Origin: Methylosinus sp. LW4
Lineage (GTDB): Bacteria > Pseudomonadota > Alphaproteobacteria > Rhizobiales > Beijerinckiaceae
Direction of reading: 5' to 3'
Assembly: GCF_000379125.1 (NCBI RefSeq)
Contig: NZ_KB900626.1
Coordinates: 638,017 to 649,332 of the forward strand
DNA: 11,316 nucleotides
Notes under the pieces: generated by a model
The model's input: only the letters and a program-made list of their open reading frames with translations
Told to the model about the DNA's origin: nothing
The model's database searches: none
Made by a program: the position numbers and the translations under genes
Part shown: positions 5,894-11,316 of the stretch, in pieces
Layout of the letters: every line of letters starts with the position of its first letter
Position numbering within the stretch: the stretch's first letter is position 1

Positions 5894-6757
5894 TTAGTCC
5901 AATAATTGGCTCAGATAGGCACCATATTGGCTCTTGGCGAATTTCTGCGCGGCGGCGCGCAGCGCCTTGGCGTCGATCCAGCCCTGGTGGAAGGCGATCT
6001 CCTCGAGGCAGGCGATGCGCTGACCCTGTCGCAGCTCTATGGCGCGGACATATTCGGCCGCCTCCAGCAGCGAGGCCGGCGTGCCCGTGTCGAGCCAGGC
6101 GAAGCCGCGACCCAATCGCTCGACATTCAGCTCGCCGCGCTGGAGATAGACATTGTTGAGATCGGTGATCTCCAATTCGCCGCGCGGCGACGGCTTCAGC
6201 TCCGCCGCGAAATGCGGGGCGCGATCGTCGTAGAAATAGAGGCCCGTGACCGCCCAATTGGATTTCGGCGCTTTCGGCTTTTCCTCGAGCGACAATGCGC
6301 GGCCCTGCGCGTCGAAATCGACGACGCCGTAACGCTCGGGATCGGCGACGTGATAAGCGAAGACGGTGGCGCCGCGGCGCGATGCTTTCGCCTTGGTCAG
6401 CGATTCCGTGAGGCCATGGCCGTAGAAGATATTGTCGCCGAGCACCAGAACGGAGCTTCTTCCTTCGACGAAGCTCGCGCCGATGATATAGGCCTGCGCC
6501 AGCCCATCTGGACGCGGCTGCGCGGCGTAGGAGAGCGAGAGACCCCATTGCGCGCCGGAGCCGAGCAGGCGCTTGAACGCCGCTTCGTCCTCGGGAGTCG
6601 TGATGACGAGAATTTCGCGCACGCCCGCGAGCATCAGCGCGCTCAGAGGATAATAGATCATCGGCTTGTCATAGACGGGCAGCAATTGCTTGGAGACGGC
6701 GAGCGTCGCGGGATGAAGGCGCGTTCCGCTGCCGCCGGCGAGAATAATTCCACGCAT
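5894..6757 (-). CDS. rmlA: Glucose-1-phosphate thymidylyltransferase RmlA
   Basis: RmlA makes dTDP-glucose from dTTP and glucose-1-phosphate, the first step of the dTDP-L-rhamnose pathway, in the cytoplasm. The 287-residue length is normal. Visible motifs are the nucleotide-binding loop [11 protein letters not shown] at residues 6-16, [12 protein letters not shown], then [20 protein letters not shown] and [16 protein letters not shown]. The ATG at 6757 is chosen because the conserved MRGIILAGG begins there and GAGGAG lies seven bases upstream; the frame is open further but carries no family sequence. It starts one base after the rmlD stop, so translation is probably coupled. Eight bases after its stop the IS66 begins, so any native terminator or downstream operon gene has been displaced. 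Confidence 0.97.
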   Translation of the reverse strand: MRGIILAGGSGTRLHPATLAVSKQLLPVYDKPMIYYPLSALMLAGVREILVITTPEDEAAFKRLLGSGAQWGLSLSYAAQPRPDGLAQAYIIGASFVEGRSSVLVLGDNIFYGHGLTESLTKAKASRRGATVFAYHVADPERYGVVDFDAQGRALSLEEKPKAPKSNWAVTGLYFYDDRAPHFAAELKPSPRGELEITDLNNVYLQRGELNVERLGRGFAWLDTGTPASLLEAAEYVRAIELRQGQRIACLEEIAFHQGWIDAKALRAAAQKFAKSQYGAYLSQLLD

Positions 6758-6758
6758 T

Positions 6759-7655
6759 CTAGGCTCCTCGGTCTGTGGGGCCGGCCAGCAGCCTGTCGAC
6801 GCAGGTTGCGAGTGATCGGCGCCAGTCCGGCAGAGCGACGCCATAGATTTGCGAAAGCTTCGTATTGTCGAGGCGTGAATTGGCCGGGCGCCGCGCCGGC
6901 GTCGGATAATTGGCCGTCGTGATGCGGCGAAGGCGCACCGGCCTGCGGCCATGTTCCTCCGCGCGCGCGAAGATCGCCTCGGCGACATCCGCCCAGCAGG
7001 CCTCGCCCGCGCCCGTCATATGGAAGACGCCGCGCAGCTGAGGCGCGCGGTCGCCGAGGAGGCGCGCGGCGACGCGTAGCGTCGCATCGCCTATGTCGAG
7101 CGCGCTGGTCGGATTGCCGAGCTGATCGGCGACGACGCCGACCTCCTCGCGCGTCTCGCCGAGCCGCAACATGGTGCGCACGAAATTCGCGCCGAAAGGG
7201 CTGTAGACCCAGGCCGTGCGCAGGATCGCGGCGTTGGGGCAGAGCGCCGCGACGCGCTTTTCGCCCTCCACCTTGGAGCGGCCATAGGCGCCGATCGGCG
7301 CGGTGGGATCGCTTTCGCGATAGGGGCGCGCGGCGGAGCCGTCGAACACATAATCGGTCGAGAAATGGATGAGCGGAACGCCGAGCTCGGCCGCCGCCTC
7401 GGCGACATGGCCGGTGCCCTCGCCATTGATGCGCATGGCGAGCTGTTCTTCCTGCTCGGCCTTGTCGACGGCGGTATAGGCGGCGGCGTTGACGATCACA
7501 TCGCAGCGGGCCTCGCACAGCGCCTCAAGCACGCTCTCGCGGTCGGTCAGATCGAGCAGCGGCCGGCCGAGCGTGACGATCTCGGCGTCCGCCGCCGCGC
7601 GCTCGCGCAGGCAGGTGACGATCTGGCCCTGTGTTCCCGTGACCGCGATACGCAT
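6759..7655 (-). CDS. rmlD: dTDP-4-dehydrorhamnose reductase RmlD
   Basis: RmlD uses NAD(P)H to reduce dTDP-4-keto-L-rhamnose to dTDP-L-rhamnose, the last step of the pathway. This 298-residue short-chain dehydrogenase starts with the Rossmann motif [11 protein letters not shown]. It has [12 protein letters not shown] at about 56-67, FSTDYVFDG with the catalytic Thr100, and the YGRSK pair Tyr124/Lys128. [16 protein letters not shown] and [11 protein letters not shown] follow and are typical of the family. It starts seven bases after the rmlC stop and its own stop is one base from the rmlA start. Its ribosome-binding site is weak (GAAG), which fits coupling to rmlC. Confidence 0.96.
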   Translation of the reverse strand: MRIAVTGTQGQIVTCLRERAAADAEIVTLGRPLLDLTDRESVLEALCEARCDVIVNAAAYTAVDKAEQEEQLAMRINGEGTGHVAEAAAELGVPLIHFSTDYVFDGSAARPYRESDPTAPIGAYGRSKVEGEKRVAALCPNAAILRTAWVYSPFGANFVRTMLRLGETREEVGVVADQLGNPTSALDIGDATLRVAARLLGDRAPQLRGVFHMTGAGEACWADVAEAIFARAEEHGRRPVRLRRITTANYPTPARRPANSRLDNTKLSQIYGVALPDWRRSLATCVDRLLAGPTDRGA

Positions 7656-7662
7656 CGGCGCT

Positions 7663-8220
7663 TCAATCGAATGCGTCGGCGAGATCGCGCAGGCGCGGCC
7701 AGCGGCGATCCTTGTCCGACAGAATGAGGCGATCCTGCGCGTCTGGCCAGCCTATGTCGAGATCGGGGTCGTCCCATGCTAGGCCGCGGTCATTGGGCGC
7801 CGAATAGAAATTCGTCACCTTATAGACGACCTCCGTGTCGGGCTCGAGCGTGCAGAAGCCATGCGCGAAGCCGATGGGGACGAGCAATTGCCGCCAATTC
7901 TCCGCGGAGAGCTCCACCGCGACATGGCGTCCGAATGTGGACGACGAGCGGCGAATATCGACCGCCACATCCAGGACGCGTCCGCGCGTCACGCGCACCA
8001 GCTTGTCCTGCGCGAAAGGCGCGGTCTGGAAATGCAGCCCGCGCAGCACGCCGGTCTCGCGCGAGAGCGAATGATTGTCCTGCACGAAGCGCAGCGGCGG
8101 CAGGCCGCGCTCCTCCCAGCGTCTTTGATTATAGGTCTCGGAGAAAAAGCCCCGCTCATCGCCGAAGCGATCCGGCGTGACGATCTTGACGCCATCGAGC
8201 GCCGTATCTTCGACTTTCAT
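7663..8220 (-). CDS. rmlC: dTDP-4-dehydrorhamnose 3,5-epimerase RmlC
   Basis: RmlC epimerises dTDP-4-keto-6-deoxyglucose at C3 and C5. The 185-residue cupin has the family landmarks: FGDERGFFSETYN at about 19-31, QDNHSLS, RGLHFQ with the catalytic His63, Lys73 in QDKLVRV, and YKVTNFYS with the catalytic Tyr133. The ATG at 8220 follows AGAGGAT at a good distance, and the family sequence begins just after it; an in-frame extension to 8307 has no family content. It lies 26 bases downstream of rmlB and seven upstream of rmlD. Confidence 0.96.
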   Translation of the reverse strand: MKVEDTALDGVKIVTPDRFGDERGFFSETYNQRRWEERGLPPLRFVQDNHSLSRETGVLRGLHFQTAPFAQDKLVRVTRGRVLDVAVDIRRSSSTFGRHVAVELSAENWRQLLVPIGFAHGFCTLEPDTEVVYKVTNFYSAPNDRGLAWDDPDLDIGWPDAQDRLILSDKDRRWPRLRDLADAFD

Positions 8221-8246
8221 GCCATCCTCTTGCGGAACGAAACGCC

Positions 8247-9299
8247 TCAGGCGACGCAGCCGAGGCGCTCGCCGCGATATTTGCCGGAGCGTATGGCCTT
8301 CCACCACTCCTCATTGTCGAGATACCAGCGCACGGTTTTATGAAGCCCGCTCGCGAAGCTCTCCTTGGCGCGCCAGCCGAGCTCGCGCTCTATTTTCGAG
8401 CAATCGATCGCATAGCGCAGATCATGGCCCGGCCGATCCTGCACGAATGTGATCAACTCGCGATAGGAGCCGCGCACGCGGGGCCGCATATCGTCGAGAC
8501 TGTCGCAGATCGCCAGCACCACCTCTATGTTGCGCATCTCCGAGCGGCCGCCGACATTATAGGTCTGGCCGACGGCGCCGGCGCGCATGACCGTGAGCAG
8601 CGCCTCGGCGTGATCCTCGACATAGAGCCAATCGCGCACATTCTCGCCGCGGCCATAGACGGGCAGGGGCTTTTCCTCGAGCGCGTTGAGAATGGTGAGC
8701 GGGATAAGTTTCTCCGGGAAGTGATAGGGACCATAATTATTGGAGCAATTGGTGACGATCGTCGGCAGGCCGTAGGTCTCGCGCCAGGCACGCGCGAGAT
8801 GATCGGAGCCGGCTTTCGACGCGGAATAGGGCGAGTTGGGCGCATAGGGCGTGTCCTCGCGAAACAGGCCTTCGGACCCGAGCGCGCCGAACACCTCGTC
8901 GGTCGAGACATGCAGGAAGCGAAAGCCTGCGGCCGTCTCGGCGTCGAGACGGCGCCAATAATCGAGCGCCGCGACGAGCAGGGTGAAAGTGCCGACGACA
9001 TTGGTCTCGATGAAGGCGGCGGGCCCGTCGATGGAGCGATCGACATGGCTCTCGGCGGCGAGATGCATCACCACATCCGGCCGAAACTCCGCGAAGGCGG
9101 CGGCGACAGCGTCGCGGGCGCATATGTCGGCGCGGCGGAAGGAATAGCGCGGATCGCCGGCGATGGGCGCGAGTGAATCGAGATTGCCGGCATAGGTGAG
9201 CTTGTCGAAAACGAGCAGTTCATGCGGCGTCGTCTCGATGATGCGGCGGGAGACCGCCGAGCCGATGAAGCCGGCGCCGCCGGTCACAAAGTAGCGCAT
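8247..9299 (-). CDS. rmlB: dTDP-glucose 4,6-dehydratase RmlB
   Basis: RmlB converts dTDP-glucose to dTDP-4-keto-6-deoxyglucose with a bound NAD. The 350-residue protein shows the NAD loop GGAGFIG at 7-13, LTYAGNL, then [14 protein letters not shown]. The active-site STDEVFG follows (Thr133, Asp134, Glu135), with the YSASK pair Tyr158/Lys162, [17 protein letters not shown] and the substrate-binding [11 protein letters not shown]. The ATG at 9299 is the start because family sequence begins there and AGGGA sits just upstream. It is the first gene of rmlBCDA. A 14-bp palindrome 20 bases upstream probably controls the operon. Confidence 0.97.
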   Translation of the reverse strand: MRYFVTGGAGFIGSAVSRRIIETTPHELLVFDKLTYAGNLDSLAPIAGDPRYSFRRADICARDAVAAAFAEFRPDVVMHLAAESHVDRSIDGPAAFIETNVVGTFTLLVAALDYWRRLDAETAAGFRFLHVSTDEVFGALGSEGLFREDTPYAPNSPYSASKAGSDHLARAWRETYGLPTIVTNCSNNYGPYHFPEKLIPLTILNALEEKPLPVYGRGENVRDWLYVEDHAEALLTVMRAGAVGQTYNVGGRSEMRNIEVVLAICDSLDDMRPRVRGSYRELITFVQDRPGHDLRYAIDCSKIERELGWRAKESFASGLHKTVRWYLDNEEWWKAIRSGKYRGERLGCVA

Positions 9300-9319
9300 G
9301 TTATTCCCTACTCTACAAA

Positions 9320-9333
9320 TGTGGTATACCACA
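9320..9333. promoter_or_regulatory. Palindromic operator candidate TGTGGTATACCACA upstream of rmlB
   Basis: The 14 bases form a perfect palindrome with the core TGGTATACCA, which resembles operators of GntR-family repressors. It ends 20 bases before the rmlB ATG. On the minus strand it contains TGGTATACC, an acceptable extended -10 (TG-N-TATAxx); no good -35 is present. A repressor bound here would block rmlB transcription. A second, 10-bp palindrome, GCGAATTCGC, lies at 9360-9369. The regulator is not encoded in the window. The rest of 9300-9492 shows no gene. Confidence 0.55.
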
Positions 9334-9492
9334 CTCTTGCTCAGACTATGGGTCTTCAAGCGAATTCGCGGAATGAAGAAAGAGCACCTGGGAATCATGG
9401 GCCGTTCAAGAGACGATAGTAAATCTTAACATATCGATCAATGCACCTATTGATTGCGACGAAAGATACTGTTTGTCCTTGCGGCGAAAGAC

Positions 9493-10677
9493 CTAAAATC
9501 CTCCTTTAGTCGCTTTACCTGCTGCGATGACATTAGATTGAGTTGCCGCGGCTGCGTTTACGACAGTCAGGAATTTCAGGAATTCGACGGATTTCGCGTT
9601 GCCAACGAATATCGCATCCTTCTCGCGCATCTGGAAGTTGCTGGCGAGCAATAGACCCGTTGAGTCGAGCATATCTATGCTGTAGACGGTTGGAATTTTA
9701 TTGCCGTCATATCGACTGACATCGATACCAATCTTCTCAAGGAACGGCCTGTCCTCATGTCGATAAACAAATACAGCGGCTGGATTAGCCTGCGTGTCCA
9801 GCAATCCGCCGGCCCGACCGATTGCCTGCGACAGTGTGATATGTTCGTTCTCGAACGGGAACAACCCGTTGGATCCTGACGCACCTACGGCAGTGAATGT
9901 CGCCATTTCGCGCTGCAAATAGATTTGGTCTCGCGGACGAACATATATATTCTGCTTTGGATCTGCCAGAATCCGGCTCATCAGACCTCTAATTTTCTTT
10001 CCGTTCCGCTGCATGATTACCCAAGTCTCATTCGGCGGATATTTTGGCCCCCCCGCCCGCGCGATTAATTCAAGCAATTTTTCGCCGCTCTGGCTTAGTG
10101 TCAGAGATCCAGGGGAGTTGACTTCGCCTAGCACCGAAACAATCGTCGAGTGCTGTTCCTTCAACGCGACGACGACCTGTGGTTCGATAGCCCGGTTCTT
10201 AAGTCGATCCTGGATAATTGCTTCAACCTCGGGGATTGTCTTGCCTGCGGCGGGGACGAGACCGGCGAAGGGAATAGAAATATTGCCGTTTTCATCAACA
10301 GATTGCGTAGGGATATCGACAAAATTGCCAGGCCGAGCGCCAGCAGTCGTGGAGGGTGTAAAAAGACCACCGGGCGCTGCTTCGAAAATTGTAACCGAAA
10401 TAATATCGCCGGCCCCAAGTCGAATGATCGGCTTCGGGCCTTTTTCGACAAAGGTATCGGACGGCACCGCCGTTCGAGCGACACCAAGCTCCACGAGATT
10501 GCTGGCATTGACTGGCACTAACTCGTACGCCAATGGAGCTTCGGGCTCCGGCGAAGAGACTCTGCCTAAGAGCTTGATATCATTGTCATCTGGCCCAGAC
10601 CGGGGCAACAGGCTACATCCAGTGAGGAGGATCGCGCAGGCGACCATGAACCAGGAGCGCCACAAAAGCTTTTTCAC
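9493..10677 (-). CDS. Polysaccharide export outer-membrane lipoprotein (Wza/KpsD/BexD type)
   Basis: This is the OPX channel that carries capsule or exopolysaccharide across the outer membrane. The 394-residue protein opens with a lipoprotein signal, KK followed by a hydrophobic stretch and the lipobox LLTGC (Cys21). A Poly_export domain spans about 83-170, including RLGAGDIISVTIFEAAPGG and SVDENGNISIPFAGLV. Soluble ligand-binding (SLBB) repeats follow from about 178 (VSVLGEVNSPGSLTLS) and 258 (VGASGSNGLFPFENEHITLSQAI). The start is GTG at 10677, since it alone gives the full signal peptide; its ribosome-binding site is weak. It is on the same strand as rml, 193 bases upstream, probably with its own transcript. 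It is clearly less GC-rich than the rml genes, hinting at a different origin. No Wzc-type kinase partner is in the window. Confidence 0.93.
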   Translation of the reverse strand: MKKLLWRSWFMVACAILLTGCSLLPRSGPDDNDIKLLGRVSSPEPEAPLAYELVPVNASNLVELGVARTAVPSDTFVEKGPKPIIRLGAGDIISVTIFEAAPGGLFTPSTTAGARPGNFVDIPTQSVDENGNISIPFAGLVPAAGKTIPEVEAIIQDRLKNRAIEPQVVVALKEQHSTIVSVLGEVNSPGSLTLSQSGEKLLELIARAGGPKYPPNETWVIMQRNGKKIRGLMSRILADPKQNIYVRPRDQIYLQREMATFTAVGASGSNGLFPFENEHITLSQAIGRAGGLLDTQANPAAVFVYRHEDRPFLEKIGIDVSRYDGNKIPTVYSIDMLDSTGLLLASNFQMREKDAIFVGNAKSVEFLKFLTVVNAAAATQSNVIAAGKATKGGF

Positions 10678-10712
10678 TGATCAAATCCCATAACACCGGA
10701 AACCAAAGAACG

Positions 10713-10728
10713 CGCCACCTCAGTGGCG
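10713..10728. promoter_or_regulatory. Short hairpin in the leader of the export gene
   Basis: CGCCAC and GTGGCG pair around a CTCA loop, 35 bases before the GTG start of the export lipoprotein. Further upstream the 10-bp palindrome TACCTAGGTA (10769-10778) partly overlaps a TATAAC on the minus strand that could be a -10, though no good -35 is visible. The stretch 10678-10861 holds no gene. Confidence 0.35.
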
Positions 10729-10861
10729 TCGATCACCGCGGATTCCACAAAATCCAACTAAGCGGTTATACCTAGGTAATTCAATTGCTCTCGGCTAGTC
10801 AAGCTGTCCATCCACAGACTTCGATTTTTGATTAAAATGTCTCAGAGTCGGTCCGTGAACT

Positions 10862-11239
10862 TCATGCCTGATTACAAAGCCTTCTGAGCATGAGGCGGAT
10901 GGAAGCGAGGTGAAGAAACGCCAGCGCCTTGCGATTGAGGTTTTCGAAGTCCTTGGCCAGCCTTCGGCAGCGACCGAGCCAAGAAAAGGTTCTTTCGACG
11001 ACCCATCGGCGAGGCAGCGCCTCGAAACCTTTGGCCGCATCCGAGCGCTTGACGATCTCGGTGTCGACAAACGGCAGGGCCTTCTTCTGTGCGTCACCGA
11101 ACTGCGGGCCCTGATAGCCGCCGTCGGCAAACAGCTTTTGTAGAAATGGGAATTTTCCAAACATCGTGCGCAGGACGAGAACGCCGCCATCGCGATCCTG
11201 AATGTCGGCCGGATGAACGAGCGCGTGAAGCAGCAAGCG
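10862..11239 (-). pseudogene. IS5-family transposase, C-terminal half only
   Basis: The frame encodes the last 126 or so residues of an IS5-family (IS427-like) DDE transposase. It begins abruptly at LLLHALVHPADIQDRDGG and includes the second catalytic Asp (KLFADGGYQGP), KTEIVKRSDAAKGF-like sequence and the Glu block RRWVVERTFSWLGRCRRLAKDF. It ends NRKALAFLHLASIRLMLRRLCNQA, as in the family. The N-terminal half with the first Asp is missing. Homology stops at about 11239, where a different sequence begins, so the gene was cut by another insertion or by a deletion. The 3' terminal repeat of this IS may lie near 10840-10855 (CTCAGAGTCGGTCC), but that could not be verified. Confidence 0.85.
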
Positions 11240-11316
11240 GGAGTGTCAGGAATTTCGTGTGTGGGCGGGCGGGTTGAACATCGTCAGACCATCGCTCTTG
11301 TGAAGCGCTCGCCGAA
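11240..11316 (+). mobile_element. Probable terminus of another insertion sequence, cut by the window edge
   Basis: Immediately after the break in the IS5 transposase the sequence reads GGAGTGTCAGGAATTTCGTG and continues into a noncoding leader. GxGTGTnnGGAATTT-like ends followed by a transposase leader occur in IS256-family elements, so this is probably the left end of such an IS. Only 77 bases are visible and no transposase is reached, so the family is tentative. Confidence 0.4.

Noticed and set aside
5906..6922. 338-codon plus-strand open frame opposite rmlA and rmlD
   Set aside because: It spans the junction of two well-defined genes on the other strand and shows no domain.
8340..9176. 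278-codon plus-strand open frame opposite rmlB
   Set aside because: Antisense shadow of rmlB with no motif or ribosome-binding site.
9435..9456. Inverted repeat CGATCAAT/ATTGATTG as a terminator of the export gene
   Set aside because: The stem is AT-rich with a wobble pair and there is no T-run after it in the direction of transcription.
1..11316. CRISPR array, tRNA, rRNA or defence system
   Set aside because: No regularly spaced repeats, no cloverleaf or rRNA sequence, and no nuclease, toxin or other defence gene was recognised on either strand.

Overview
The window looks like an accessory stretch of a GC-rich alphaproteobacterial (probably Hyphomicrobiales/Rhizobiales) chromosome or large plasmid. 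That guess rests on codon usage and on the kinds of insertion sequences present. Roughly the left half is a stack of mobile elements and the right half is a surface-polysaccharide module. All chromosomal genes run on the minus strand.

Positions 1-5885 hold three mobile elements nested inside one another. The outer one is an IS66-family element on the minus strand (tnpA, tnpB, tnpC; the left end lies outside the window). Its tnpB is cut in two: codons 1-97/98 end at about 5090 and the last 18 codons reappear in frame at 1173-1114. What separates them is a plus-strand element of about 3.9 kb flanked by TCGAA. It carries a small gene of unknown function, a small overlapping ORF and a 694-codon serine recombinase whose stop codon is the last base of the element. 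The small gene is in turn split by an IS256-family element (about 1442-2876) with its own transposase, 26-bp imperfect inverted repeats and an 8-bp CTTATTTC duplication. Removing the IS256 and one CTTATTTC restores a 115-codon frame that ends in an ATGA overlap with the recombinase start. Removing the recombinase element restores a 115-codon TnpB. The IS66 is also dead by point mutation: tnpA and tnpC each have one in-frame TGA where a Trp codon is expected.

Positions 5894-9299 hold rmlB-rmlC-rmlD-rmlA, a tightly packed operon (gaps of 26, 7 and 1 bases) that would convert glucose-1-phosphate and dTTP into dTDP-L-rhamnose. The IS66 end lies eight bases after the rmlA stop. A perfect 14-bp palindrome, TGTGGTATACCACA, sits 20 bases before rmlB and looks like an operator of the GntR type overlapping an extended -10 element. 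Upstream, on the same strand, 9493-10677 encodes an outer-membrane polysaccharide export lipoprotein (Wza/KpsD/BexD type) of visibly lower GC content. The module therefore suggests a rhamnose-containing exported polysaccharide, although no glycosyltransferase, Wzx/Wzy or tyrosine kinase is visible here.

The right edge (10862-11316) holds the C-terminal half of an IS5-family transposase, cut at about 11239 by what appears to be the end of yet another insertion sequence. The polysaccharide module is thus bracketed by IS debris on both sides. No rRNA, tRNA or CRISPR array was seen.
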